Assembly (NCBI RefSeq): GCF_019966575.1
Contig: NZ_JAINFK010000002.1
Coordinates: forward strand, 420,332-484,331
Direction of reading: 5' to 3'
Length of the DNA stretch: 64,000 bases
DNA from: Oricola cellulosilytica
GTDB lineage: Bacteria; Pseudomonadota; Alphaproteobacteria; Rhizobiales; Rhizobiaceae
Each line of letters opens with the position of its first letter. Position 1 is the first letter of the stretch. Positions 44,354 to 53,222 of the stretch are shown piece after piece. The position numbers and the translations under genes are program-made. The notes beneath the pieces are model-generated. The model was given only the letters and a program-made list of their open reading frames with translations, ran no database searches and was not told where the DNA came from.

Positions 44354-45418
44354 ATGGACAGGACGGATCATTCGCTGGAGTTTCTCGACAATATCGGGAT
44401 CCCGGCATTCGTTATCGATGTCGAGCGGGATGGCGGCCTGCGCTACGTGATGATCAACGCCGCCCACACGCAGGTCACCGGCCTCACCAACGCCGTCCTT
44501 GCAGGCAAGACGCCGGAGGAGCTTCTTCCGGAGCGCGTCGCCGAAACGGTTACCGAGAACTATCGCCGCTGCATCGACAGCGGCGAGTGCTACACCTACG
44601 AGGAATGTCTCAACCTGCCGGAGACCACGCTGTGGTGGCAGACGACGCTCTCGCCCTTTTTCACGAACGGCAGGGTATCCCGCCTGGTGGGATTTGCGAT
44701 CAATGTCACCGAGCGCAAGGAAACCGAATTCGAGCTTTCCAAGAGCTATCACCGGATCAAGCGGCTGAATGACGAGATCGATGCGGTGGCGTCGACCGCC
44801 GCGCACGATTTGCGCGGTCCGCTGCGGCAGATTTCGATCGTGTCGGAAGTCCTCATGCAGGATTTCAACGATCTCGGAGACGGAAAGTTGGAATTGCTGC
44901 AAACCGTATCGGGCATGACCAGCAAGGCGCTGAAGCAGATCGACGAGGTGCTTTCCTACCAGCGCCAGCTCGGCATGGGCGAGGTCGCGCTATCGGACTG
45001 CGATCTCAGCCGGATCTGCGCCGACATCGTCGCGCTTCTCGATCCGATGGGGGACAAACAGATCGACTTTCCGAAGTCCGTCGTCATGACCGACCGGCCG
45101 GCGCTTCAGCTCGTCCTGCGCAACCTTTTCGACAATGCGCTGAAACACTGCCGGACGAAGGTGGCGCTCACGCTGGCTCCCGATTCCGAACCCGGCTGGA
45201 TCAAGTTCATCATGTCCGACGACGGCTGCGGTTTCGACCCGAAAGACTTCCCGGCCGGCTCGGCGCCCGGCTCGAACGGATGCCCACCGACCGGCGGTTT
45301 TGGCCTTGCCGCCGTGCGCAAGATCACCGAGGCCCGCGGCGGCGCGGTCGCAGTGGAGGAACCGGTATTCGGAAAGGGCGCGACGATCAGCGTTACCTTC
45401 AGGGGCGAACGCGCCTGA
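44354..45418 (+). CDS. PAS-domain sensor histidine kinase
   Basis: 354 residues, cytoplasmic. A PAS domain (about 8-130) and a HisKA domain with the H box AAHDLRGPLRQIS (H near residue 153), then HATPase with LRNLFDNALKHC and the Gly-rich DDGCGFD and TGGFGLAAV loops. No clear Shine-Dalgarno site; a stem-loop lies just before the start. It ends four bases from the end of the single-domain response regulator on the other strand, its probable partner. Similar kinases with HDLRGPL boxes are found with phytochrome-type and Rcp1-like regulators. Confidence 0.88.
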   Translation: MDRTDHSLEFLDNIGIPAFVIDVERDGGLRYVMINAAHTQVTGLTNAVLAGKTPEELLPERVAETVTENYRRCIDSGECYTYEECLNLPETTLWWQTTLSPFFTNGRVSRLVGFAINVTERKETEFELSKSYHRIKRLNDEIDAVASTAAHDLRGPLRQISIVSEVLMQDFNDLGDGKLELLQTVSGMTSKALKQIDEVLSYQRQLGMGEVALSDCDLSRICADIVALLDPMGDKQIDFPKSVVMTDRPALQLVLRNLFDNALKHCRTKVALTLAPDSEPGWIKFIMSDDGCGFDPKDFPAGSAPGSNGCPPTGGFGLAAVRKITEARGGAVAVEEPVFGKGATISVTFRGERA

Positions 45419-45421
45419 TCG

Positions 45422-45841
45422 TCAATGCCGCGTAAGCCATTTGGCGGCAATATCCTCGATCATCCGGTCGTAGCCGGCCAGCGAGTCGGGCTTGACCTCG
45501 TATCCGTCGGCGCCAAGCTCCTTGGCACGTCTCTGATCGCGCGGACTGGTGGAACTCGACAGCATGACGACCTTGGTCTCGCCGCCGTCCCGTAGTTTGC
45601 GTATGCGCGAGAGCACCGCGAAACCGTCCGGGGCCGGCATCCTTATGTCGAGAAGCACCAGGTCGGGCCGACTCTCGGCGACCGCGGGCGCCGCGCTGGC
45701 GCTCTCGCCGATCTCGATCAGGTGGCAATCCTTCATCGCCGCACGCATCTTGCCGATGATAAGCGAGCGGTCGAACGCGTTGTCGTCTACCACCATAATG
45801 CGTCCGCCAGGAAATCTCTCCTTCGCAACAGCCGCCATCAT
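45422..45841 (-). CDS. single-domain response regulator
   Basis: 139 residues from the first of two ATGs six bases after GGAGG. It is a receiver domain only: acidic residues in MVVDDNAFDR, phosphoacceptor Asp in LVLLDIRMP, Ser/Thr in VVMLSSSTSPRD and Lys in EVKPDS. There is no output domain, so it should act as a relay or by protein contacts. Tail to tail with the kinase at 44354, four bases apart. Upstream frame extension beyond 45841 lacks homology. Confidence 0.9.
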   Translation of the reverse strand: MMAAVAKERFPGGRIMVVDDNAFDRSLIIGKMRAAMKDCHLIEIGESASAAPAVAESRPDLVLLDIRMPAPDGFAVLSRIRKLRDGGETKVVMLSSSTSPRDQRRAKELGADGYEVKPDSLAGYDRMIEDIAAKWLTRH

Positions 45842-46145
45842 CGCTGTCCTCCGCCTCTCCGCCCCCTGCTGTTTCAATGACTCGACTACGGTTTCCCTTA
45901 CCGGCGCCCATACTCGCCCGGGACTGAACCGTTCCAACGCACGATAACCTCTCTCGCCGCCAAACGGAATCCCGGCGCGGCGCGGGCCGCCCGACTTCCC
46001 ACAATTTCTTTCGCCCAACCTGGGTCGATCTGTCCGCACGCTGCATAAAAATGGCCCCGTTTCCTCGGTGCCGCGATTGCACGCGCGTCGCCCGTTACGC
46101 CGGTGGTTGACCGGGGCGCATACCGCCTGACCGGGCCGGGCTGCC
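45842..46145. other. intergenic, nothing seen
   Basis: 304 bases between the response regulator start and the metallopeptidase candidate's end, both leftward. It should contain the promoter of the response regulator. No gene, hairpin or repeat stands out. Confidence 0.5.
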
Positions 46146-46742
46146 TCACTTCCCTTCCCCCCGCCGCTCGCGCACGACCTCGATGAAATCCTCCGCCGAG
46201 CCGTCGCGGGCAAAGCAGGTCTCGATATTGGCGATCCGGCTCGAAACGCTGATTTCCGGAAAGCCGATCCGTTCCATGTCGGCGCGCATGGCGGCGGCGA
46301 CCCGCTCGAACCCGGCACGGCCGTAGCCCTCCTCGTCGCGCAGGCGAAGGATCGCGACGCAATCGCTGATCGACTCGTTCATCAGATGCTCGGGGCCGTT
46401 GCGCGGCGGATGCGGCCGGTCGACATCGCCTGTCTGGTGGTGGGCGCATTCGTGGAAGTCGATGAAACGCTGGAAGTCCGGCGGCGTGGCGGAGTAATTG
46501 GAGCGATAGACCACCGGCTCGCCGTCGCCGTCCCGCGCCGCCATGCCCGCGGCCAGGTCCGCGCGCCCGCCGTCACGGTCCTCGAAGCGCACCGGCTCGC
46601 CCTTGTCATTGACACAGGCGGGCGGCGCGACAACCTCATAGGGAGGCTGGCCGCTCGCCGCGGCCTCGCCTGCCCCCTGCGCCCATGCCTCGCCGCAAAG
46701 GGCGAGCACCGCAATCATGGCTGGAAGAATTTCGCGCATCAT
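46146..46742 (-). CDS. secreted protein with HExxH motif, candidate metallopeptidase
   Basis: 198 residues from the first of two ATGs (AAGGAACC upstream). A signal peptide covers about 1-21. The middle holds FHECAHHQTGD, which contains H-E-x2-H-H, followed 20-odd residues on by a NESISDC stretch with an acidic residue in the place of a third zinc ligand (Glu). Such spacing is found in gluzincin-type peptidases. Cysteines in HECAHH, ISDC and IETCF may pair. No closer family was recognised; catalysis is an inference. Confidence 0.68.
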   Translation of the reverse strand: MMREILPAMIAVLALCGEAWAQGAGEAAASGQPPYEVVAPPACVNDKGEPVRFEDRDGGRADLAAGMAARDGDGEPVVYRSNYSATPPDFQRFIDFHECAHHQTGDVDRPHPPRNGPEHLMNESISDCVAILRLRDEEGYGRAGFERVAAAMRADMERIGFPEISVSSRIANIETCFARDGSAEDFIEVVRERRGEGK

Positions 46743-46888
46743 CGGTTCCTTGTCCGCCGGCTCCGCGTCCACCCTACCCTCGCAAGGGTCTCGGGCGGGA
46801 AGCAGCAGTCGCCGGCCTTCCCCCAAATAGCATTACGTAAGGTAATGATGTATCCTTTCCCCGGGGCGCACGGGAGAGGAGACACATC

Positions 46889-47443
46889 ATGTCCCGTCAC
46901 TGGCTAATTTCAATCCCTTTCGCATTCATCATACTGCTCGGCGGCCTCGGGCCCGCCGGTTCGGACGAACACGGCAAGGCAAACGTCTGCGAAATCCTCG
47001 GTTCGCTCGCCAGGGCAATGCCGGCCGCACCGGCGGGTGGCGCCGGGGTTTCGCTCGGCGACTACATCGAATGCGTCAAGGCTTGCAAAAGCGAATTCTC
47101 GGGTCCCGATCTGACGGTGTGCATCGAGGGGTGCCGCTTCATCGAAAGCGGCGTCGTGCAGGGAGGCGTCGTGCAGGGGGACGTCGTGCAGGGGGACGTC
47201 GTGCAAGACAGTGAAGAGCCGGGGGTCGCGTTCTCCAAAAAGGATGAGTTGCGCAAGGCGGTGATCCGGGTCGCCAAGATGCTGCTCGATCTCGGCATCG
47301 ACGAGCTTAAATGCTCCAGTATCACCACCGTCGACGCAGCCTGCTGCCGGGCATGGAACAATCTGCTGAGCACCGTGAAGGGCGGCGGCAACACGTTCGA
47401 CGCCGCCAACCGCGTGCTCGTCGAGTGCTCCGGAATCGGCTGA
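46889..47443 (+). CDS. secreted Cys-rich protein with VVQG tandem repeat
   Basis: 184 residues with a GGAGAGGAG ribosome site and a signal peptide (about 1-25). Eleven or so cysteines follow, including CVKAC, CIEGC and DAACC arrangements. Residues 88-107 are encoded by four 15-bp repeats (47150-47209) giving SGVVQGG-VVQGD units. It may be an extracellular adhesive or signalling protein. Not recognised. Confidence 0.7.
   Translation: MSRHWLISIPFAFIILLGGLGPAGSDEHGKANVCEILGSLARAMPAAPAGGAGVSLGDYIECVKACKSEFSGPDLTVCIEGCRFIESGVVQGGVVQGDVVQGDVVQDSEEPGVAFSKKDELRKAVIRVAKMLLDLGIDELKCSSITTVDAACCRAWNNLLSTVKGGGNTFDAANRVLVECSGIG
47150..47209 (+). repeat. four 15-bp tandem repeats in a secreted-protein gene
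   Basis: Units begin at 47150, 47165, 47180 and 47195. Each encodes G/D-VVQG with one or two base changes between units. Because the unit is a multiple of three, copy number changes would keep the frame. Confidence 0.9.
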
Positions 47444-47591
47444 CGGACTGGCACCTGCGGCGCGGCGCCGAAGCTGCCGCGCCACTCCCTTCAGGGGCGG
47501 AGCCAGAAAATGGAGCCCCCCGGGCGATTTGATCCCGATGCGCCGTGCGGCTAGCCTTGCCCTCCGCGCCACCACGTCTCCCGGAGGTCCG

Positions 47592-48371
47592 ATGTTTCAC
47601 CGGATGGGAAATCAATTCGTGCACTCGGTCTCGTTCGGCGCCGGGGAACCGCCGCTGGTGGCCATTCCCGGTTCGATCGCGAACTGGGAAATATGGCAGC
47701 CGCCTCTGGAAATTCTCAGCGAACGCTGGCGGGTGATCGCACTGGATCATGCCGGCGTCGGTCAGACAAGGGTTCCACCGGACGAGATCAGCTTCGAGAC
47801 GCAGGTCGAGACCGTGCTGTCCGTGCTCGACTCCCGCGGGATCGACGCCTGCGTGCTGGCAAGCGACTCGCACAATGTCGCGGTGGCGATCGAGGTCGCG
47901 CTGCGATGCCCGGGGCGCGTCAGGGGGCTGGTCCTGATGGCGGGGCTTGCCTGGGGGTTCGACACGCCCGAGACGCGCCGGTTCATCGAGGCCCTCGAGG
48001 CCGATTTCGGTGCCGCCATCGGGTTTTTCGCGCGGGCCTGCCTTCCCGAGGAGAATTCCGGCCATCTCCGGCAATGGCTGACCGACATACTGAAAAGCAC
48101 CGGCCCGGAACGGATCGTCGCCCTTCTGCGGTCCTATTTCCCGGTCGACTTGCGGGACAGGCTTTCCGATATTGCGGTGCCGACGCTCGTCGTCGCCGGC
48201 GCCCTCGATGCGCTTTCCGCGAACCGGAAGGATTTCGAGTATCTGGCATCGCAAATTCCCGGCGCGCGGCTCGAACTGATCGACGGTGCGGGGCATATCC
48301 CGATGTTTTCCGAGCCGGAGAAGGTTGCGGCCCTGATCTCCGCCCATATGCGAGACATCACCGCAGGGTGA
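47592..48371 (+). CDS. alpha/beta hydrolase with atypical nucleophile elbow
   Basis: 259 residues from the ATG four bases after GGAGG. The fold and the later catalytic residues are visible: an oxyanion-loop IPGSIANWE, DHAGVGQT, an Asp in AGALDALS and His in GAGHIPMF. The elbow, however, reads S-D-S-H-N where the family has G-x-S-x-G, so the nucleophile Ser is present but both flanking glycines are replaced. Activity may be altered. Cytoplasmic; substrate unknown. Confidence 0.82.
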   Translation: MFHRMGNQFVHSVSFGAGEPPLVAIPGSIANWEIWQPPLEILSERWRVIALDHAGVGQTRVPPDEISFETQVETVLSVLDSRGIDACVLASDSHNVAVAIEVALRCPGRVRGLVLMAGLAWGFDTPETRRFIEALEADFGAAIGFFARACLPEENSGHLRQWLTDILKSTGPERIVALLRSYFPVDLRDRLSDIAVPTLVVAGALDALSANRKDFEYLASQIPGARLELIDGAGHIPMFSEPEKVAALISAHMRDITAG

Positions 48372-48387
48372 CCGTGGGGCGGCCCGA

Positions 48388-50415
48388 TCAGTTCCCTTGC
48401 TGCGTGGCAAGCAGCACTTTACCGTCCCAGCCCGGGCCTTCGACCAGCCGGTCGCGGAGGACTGTCCTCTCCGCCGCCATCGCCTCCGCCAGCTTCCGGC
48501 GCGGCGCATCGAAATCCGGTTGCGTCCGGTAGAGCGTGATGAGCGAATAGTACCCGTCGACGCGCTCCTCGACGGCGGCCCCGATCCAAAGCGGCTCGGC
48601 CTTGCCGTTCACAACGCGCAGATCGACGCGCCAAATGCGAAGCACGAGGCGCGAATTTCCCGGGCCTGCCGCCTGCGGGCGAACCAGCATCAGGCTCGGA
48701 AGCCTGCCGTTCGAGAACTCCGGCATCACCGGCAGGTCCGCCGCCGCGGCGTCCGGCGTCAGCCACTTGAGCGCGCTCAGCGACGTCCACGGCGCGGCTT
48801 GGCTCCAGCCCACGCCGGCAAGCGCGGTCTCGAGCCCCTCGAGGCTGCCGGCCCACTGGAAGTTGATCGGCTCGGCGATTTCGCCGGTCAGGTCGATGCG
48901 CCTTGCGGGTTGCCGCCGCCAATCGGTGGCCCACCAGTTTTCGGCCCGCAAGACCGGCTGGCGGCTCTCGATCGTGTAGCGCTCGAGGTCTGCCTCATGG
49001 GTCCGGTAGGAATGAAATCCGCCGACTGCGATCAGCCCGACGCAGGCATACGCGAAAAGCCCGCCGGGATGGATCGGTTCGGACGGGCGGCGCGTATAGG
49101 CAAAGCCCAGAATCGCAAGCCACGCGCTGCCGAACGCCAGACCGCCAGCGACATCCGAGAACCAGTGCGCGCCGAGATAAAGACGCGAAAAGGCGATCAG
49201 CGTGATCACCGTCGCCGACGCCAGCGCCACGGACACGCGCCATCTGCGGCGCAGGTTGTAGGCGACGAGAATGGCGAGGAAGCCGTACAGAACGAGGTTC
49301 ACCGTGCTGTGCCCGCTCGGGAATGAAAACGCGCTCCAGCCGGAATAAAGCGTCTCGTTCGGACGCGCCCGGTGCAACGCCACCTTGATGGCGGTGTTGA
49401 GGGCCGATGCGCCGGCGATCGCCACCAGCCAGTAGGCAGCGGTCCTCCAGGCGCGCTGCGCCACGAGCCAGAGCAGCACGCCGATTGTGACGGCGATCAC
49501 GACCGTGGTGTCGCCGAATTCCGTAATCGCGATCATCACGGTGTCGGCGGGTCCGGTGCGCAAATCCTGCAGAGCGCGAAAGATGGCGGTGTCGACGAGG
49601 ACGAGCGGATCGCCGCTTATGACATCCTCCAGAATGCCGAAGAAGAGCCATGCCGCGCCAAGCAGGAACAGGCCGAACACGCCGATCGTCCGCGCCTCGT
49701 GGCGGGCCATGTCAAGCGCGGCGCCAAGCTTGCGGCCGAATCCGTCGTCGCGGGCATTCGCCCAGGCCTGAATCCTGTCGATACCGGCGGTCAGGAGCGG
49801 AATGCCGCGTCTCAGCGCCCAGCGGACGAGACGCGAAACGATCCAGCCGGCGGCGATCGCCACCACGAGGAGTATGGCGACCGGCTTGGCCGCCTCGCCG
49901 AGGACGCCGAAGGCCGCCCCGACAAACACGCCCGGCAGTACATGCGCAGGCGCCCAGACGAGGGCCGAAAACACATTGACCCTATAGAAGCGGCTGACGG
50001 GCATGCCGAGCATTCCGGCCATAACGGGAACGAATGTGCGCACGCCGGGCGTGAAGCGCGCGAGAAAGATGCTCTTCCCGCCATGGCGTTCGATGAAGGC
50101 CTCGCTGCGCGCAACGGCTGCCGGATAGCGGCTGAACGGCCAGATCCCGAGCATCTGGCTCTTGTAGCGGTGGCCGAACCAGAACGACAGGCCGTCTCCG
50201 GCGATCGCGCCGGCGGTCGCGGCGATAAGCAGCGGCCAGAGCACCACGACGCCGCTCGGGACCAACGCGCTCAGCGCAAGGATCAGCGCCGTGCCGGGAA
50301 CGACAACGCCGATGACCGGGATGGCTTCGGACGTCGCGAGCGCGAAGACCGCCCAATAGGCGACGTGAGGGTGGGCACTGAGAAAGGCGATCGCGGTTTC
50401 GATGAGGGACGTCAT
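48388..50415 (-). CDS. DedA-PAP2-LssY three-domain membrane protein
   Basis: 675 residues from the ATG at 50415; frames upstream lack a site. Residues 1-200 are a DedA domain (the ARFTPGVRTFVPVMAGM loop). Residues about 240-450 are a PAP2 phosphatase with all three motifs: K-x6-R-P in KVALHRARP, PSGHS, and SRLYLGAHWFSD. Residues about 475-675 are a soluble LssY-type C-terminal domain. DedA proteins flip lipid carriers and PAP2 enzymes dephosphorylate undecaprenyl-PP or phosphatidate, so the fusion could couple both steps. Confidence 0.92.
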   Translation of the reverse strand: MTSLIETAIAFLSAHPHVAYWAVFALATSEAIPVIGVVVPGTALILALSALVPSGVVVLWPLLIAATAGAIAGDGLSFWFGHRYKSQMLGIWPFSRYPAAVARSEAFIERHGGKSIFLARFTPGVRTFVPVMAGMLGMPVSRFYRVNVFSALVWAPAHVLPGVFVGAAFGVLGEAAKPVAILLVVAIAAGWIVSRLVRWALRRGIPLLTAGIDRIQAWANARDDGFGRKLGAALDMARHEARTIGVFGLFLLGAAWLFFGILEDVISGDPLVLVDTAIFRALQDLRTGPADTVMIAITEFGDTTVVIAVTIGVLLWLVAQRAWRTAAYWLVAIAGASALNTAIKVALHRARPNETLYSGWSAFSFPSGHSTVNLVLYGFLAILVAYNLRRRWRVSVALASATVITLIAFSRLYLGAHWFSDVAGGLAFGSAWLAILGFAYTRRPSEPIHPGGLFAYACVGLIAVGGFHSYRTHEADLERYTIESRQPVLRAENWWATDWRRQPARRIDLTGEIAEPINFQWAGSLEGLETALAGVGWSQAAPWTSLSALKWLTPDAAAADLPVMPEFSNGRLPSLMLVRPQAAGPGNSRLVLRIWRVDLRVVNGKAEPLWIGAAVEERVDGYYSLITLYRTQPDFDAPRRKLAEAMAAERTVLRDRLVEGPGWDGKVLLATQQGN

Positions 50416-50660
50416 GTATGCGGAGATGCCCGGTGTCTGGACCCGTTCAGGGCCTCGCATTATCCCGATACACTCGACGGGACGAAGGTTCACCGGTCGG
50501 TAGCCGATGGCGCGGCCAGCACGCAAGGATTATCGCGCGGACGGTCCGCCGGTCCTCTCGCCCTTGCCCCCCTGAACCCGGGATGACCCGCTTCCCGCTT
50601 TGGCCTATAGGCTTGGACGGCGCGCAAACGGATTCGCGCGATTCACGGAGAGGCACCGGC

Positions 50661-51623
50661 ATGGACGGCGGGAGACATTCGCCCGGACGCGGCATCGGCT
50701 TTGCGGTCGTCGCCTTCGCGCTGTTCGCAACGCACGACGCCATCATCAAGGGGCTCGGCGCCGGCTATTCGGTGTTCCAGATCATCTTCTTCGCCATGCT
50801 GTTCTCCTTCGTCGCCGCCGCGATCCTGGTGCTGGCCGACAGTTCCACCGGCAATTTCCGGCCGCGCCATCCGTGGCTGATCCTGGCGCGCTCGCTGCTG
50901 TCGGTGACCGGCATGAGCGCCGCCTTCTTCGCCTTCGTCTCGCTGCCGCTGGCGGAGGTGTATGCGCTTTTGTTCGCGACGCCGCTGCTGATCACCGCGC
51001 TGTCGGTGCCGCTGCTCGGCGAAACCGTCAGGGCGCAGCGCTGGGCGGCGGTCGTCGTCGGCCTGATCGGCGTCATCATCGTGCTGCGCCCCGGCGCCAC
51101 GGCGCTGTCTCCGGGCCATGTCTCGGCGCTTGTCGCCGCGCTCGCCAGCGCGCTGTCGGCGATCATCATCCGCAAGATCGGCGGCGAGGAGCGCTCCGCC
51201 GTGATGATCCTCTATCCGATGCTGGCCTCGCTTGCCGTGATGGGCGCGGTGCTGCCCTTCGTCTACGTGCCGGTGGAACTGCCCGCGCTCGGCCTGATGG
51301 CGGGCGTCGGCCTGCTGTCGGTCGCCGCCCAGCTCGGCACCATCGCCGCCTACCGGTTTGCGCCGGCCGCCGTCATCGCGCCGATGCAGTACAGCCAGAT
51401 CCTGTGGGCGACGCTCTACGGCATCGTGTTCTTTTCCGAACGCCCCGACGCGATGGTCGCGGCCGGCGCGGCGGTCATCATCGCGTCGGGCCTGTTTATC
51501 GTCTGGCGCGAGAGCCGCGCCAATGTCTCGCAGCGCACGCCGGTGCTGCGCAGCGCCAATCCGCGCTACGACGCCGGGCCCTCGCCGAAGCCGCGCCTGC
51601 TGCGGCGCAGGGACAGGGGATGA
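50661..51623 (+). CDS. EamA/DMT-family transporter
   Basis: 320 residues with ten membrane helices in two EamA halves (about 8-140 and 150-285). The start is supported by GGAGAGG; the open frame extends to 50418 but only through sequence with no site. The first repeat ends in PLLGETVRAQRWAAVVVGLIGV, and a basic tail of about 35 residues follows the last helix. Exports an unknown metabolite. Distinct in sequence from the paralogue at 8369. Confidence 0.87.
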   Translation: MDGGRHSPGRGIGFAVVAFALFATHDAIIKGLGAGYSVFQIIFFAMLFSFVAAAILVLADSSTGNFRPRHPWLILARSLLSVTGMSAAFFAFVSLPLAEVYALLFATPLLITALSVPLLGETVRAQRWAAVVVGLIGVIIVLRPGATALSPGHVSALVAALASALSAIIIRKIGGEERSAVMILYPMLASLAVMGAVLPFVYVPVELPALGLMAGVGLLSVAAQLGTIAAYRFAPAAVIAPMQYSQILWATLYGIVFFSERPDAMVAAGAAVIIASGLFIVWRESRANVSQRTPVLRSANPRYDAGPSPKPRLLRRRDRG

Positions 51624-51677
51624 CTGTTTCCTCAGCGCCGTCGTGGCGCTAGCCTGCGGCCAAAACCGGAGCCGCCC

Positions 51678-52259
51678 ATGACCGCCGTCGACACACCGCC
51701 GATCAGCCGCTATCCCGTGCCCGCCCTCACCGACCTGCCGGACGACATCCGCCAGCGCATGGAGGCCGTGCAGGAGAAGGCCGGCTTCATCCCCAACGTC
51801 TTCCTCGTGCTCGCCCACAGGCCGGACGAATTCCGCGCCTTCATGGCCTATCACGACGCGCTGATGGAAAAGGAGGGCCCGCTCTCGAAGGCCGAGCGCG
51901 AGATGATCGTCGTCGCCACGTCGAACGCCAACCAGTGCCAGTATTGCGTCATCGCGCATGGCGCAATCCTGCGCATCCGGGCCAAGAACCCGCTGATTGC
52001 CGATCAGGTCGCGATCAACTATCGCAAGGCCGACATCACCGGCCGCCAGAAGGCGATGCTCGACTTCGCCATGAAGACTGCATTCGAGGCGCATGCGATC
52101 GGCGAGGCGGATTTCGAAATCCTCGCCGGCCACGGCTTCGACGCGGAAGCGGCGTGGGACATCGCCGCCATCGCCGCGTTCTTCGCGATGTCGAACCGGC
52201 TGGCGAACTTCACCGGCATGCGCCCGAACGACGAATTCTATGCGATGGGGCGGAGCTGA
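51678..52259 (+). CDS. peroxidase-related enzyme (AhpD/carboxymuconolactone decarboxylase fold)
   Basis: 193 residues. The AhpD-like core has the redox pair in CQYC followed by VIAHGAI (about residues 91-100), matching the C-x2-C-x3-H pattern of alkylhydroperoxidase D-like proteins. The N-terminus (VPALTDLPDDIRQRMEAVQEKAGFIPNV) is characteristic of the peroxidase-related subgroup. Cytoplasmic. Starts 54 bases after the EamA gene and is followed 53 bases on by the DUF983 gene in the same direction. Confidence 0.88.
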   Translation: MTAVDTPPISRYPVPALTDLPDDIRQRMEAVQEKAGFIPNVFLVLAHRPDEFRAFMAYHDALMEKEGPLSKAEREMIVVATSNANQCQYCVIAHGAILRIRAKNPLIADQVAINYRKADITGRQKAMLDFAMKTAFEAHAIGEADFEILAGHGFDAEAAWDIAAIAAFFAMSNRLANFTGMRPNDEFYAMGRS

Positions 52260-52312
52260 GTCCCTCGCCATCGCCCTTGCCCCGCTATTGCGCCTCGACA
52301 CCGGAGCCCGCC

Positions 52313-52690
52313 ATGAAAGACGACCAGTACCCGCCGATCCCGCCGAACATCACCGGCCCGCGCGCCAGGTGCCCGCGCTGCGGCGAAGGGTCGATCTTCA
52401 CCGGCTTCCTGACGCTGAAGAAGGAGTGCCCGGTGTGCGGGCTCGACCTTTCCTTCGCCGACACCGCCGACGGGCCGGCCTTCTTCGTCATGCTGGTCGC
52501 CTGCGTCCCTGTCGTCGCCTTCGCGGTGTGGATGGAGGTGTCGATGGACGCGCCCTACTGGCTGAACGCGCTGCTCACGGTGCCGCTGCTCGTGCTGTTC
52601 TGCATCCTGCCGCTCAGGCCGCTGAAGGGCTGGCTCGTCGCCAGCCAGTATTATTACGGCGCGCGGGAGGGCAGCCTCGACCACGATTGA
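52313..52690 (+). CDS. DUF983 membrane protein
   Basis: 125 residues. Two C-x2-C pairs near the N-terminus (CPRCGEG and CPVCGLD) form a rubredoxin-like zinc knuckle, followed by two membrane helices (about 55-80 and 85-105) with PLRPLKGWLVASQYYYGAREG after them. This is the DUF983 family, found near cytochrome oxidase genes in many alphaproteobacteria but alone here. Confidence 0.88.
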   Translation: MKDDQYPPIPPNITGPRARCPRCGEGSIFTGFLTLKKECPVCGLDLSFADTADGPAFFVMLVACVPVVAFAVWMEVSMDAPYWLNALLTVPLLVLFCILPLRPLKGWLVASQYYYGAREGSLDHD

Positions 52691-52708
52691 GAGCGAAACC
52701 GCTCTCTC

Positions 52709-53041
52709 TCACCCCGTCGGCGGCTTGAAGCTGGCGGCGGCCTTCTTTGCGGCCCCCATCGCCTCCTTGGCTTCCGCCGCGGTCATCAGTTTCGTCGTCG
52801 CCCCGCCGGAAAACGCGCCGGACGCGCCGACGGCGAAAGAAGCCGCCGCCATCGCCTTGTCGTCGGGCGCCTCGATCAGCGCGATGACATCCTCGGCCCC
52901 GAAACAGAAGAACAGGTTATGGAGCTTGCCGCCGACTGCCTCGACAAGCGGACGCGCCGCGGCCTCCCGGTCCTGGGGATTGTCGACCATCGCCTTGATG
53001 GCGGCCGGGCTGTAGCGGGCCTGGAACAGGTAATGGGGCAT
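52709..53041 (-). CDS. GYD-domain protein
   Basis: 110 residues with AAAGGAGG just before the ATG. It covers one ferredoxin-like GYD domain: a YLFQARYSPAAIKAMVDNP start, FCFGAEDVIALIEAPDD in the middle, and MTAAEAKEAMGAAKKA near the end. GYD proteins are small, cytoplasmic and of unknown function, often in metabolite or stress contexts. It converges on the DUF983 gene. Confidence 0.88.
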   Translation of the reverse strand: MPHYLFQARYSPAAIKAMVDNPQDREAAARPLVEAVGGKLHNLFFCFGAEDVIALIEAPDDKAMAAASFAVGASGAFSGGATTKLMTAAEAKEAMGAAKKAAASFKPPTG

Positions 53042-53222
53042 GGGACCCTCCTTTTCCTGAAAACAGGAGAGTTTACCACGGATCGGCCAGCCTGACCCGC
53101 GAAGGCCCGGGCAGCGAGCGGCGCTCGGAATGGGCGTCTCACCCGATGACGATCTGCCGCCCTGCGATGAACCAGACATCCGGTTGGCGCGTTGCCCCTT
53201 CGTCAATTGGAGAACTCAGCTC

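Noticed and set aside
44042-44902. 286-residue minus-strand open frame
   Set aside because: Overlaps the 5' half of the PAS kinase, has no ribosome site and runs through the structured leader.
50643-52301. 552-residue minus-strand open frame rich in His, Asp and Arg
   Set aside because: Antisense shadow of the EamA and peroxidase-related genes, produced by GC-biased codons.
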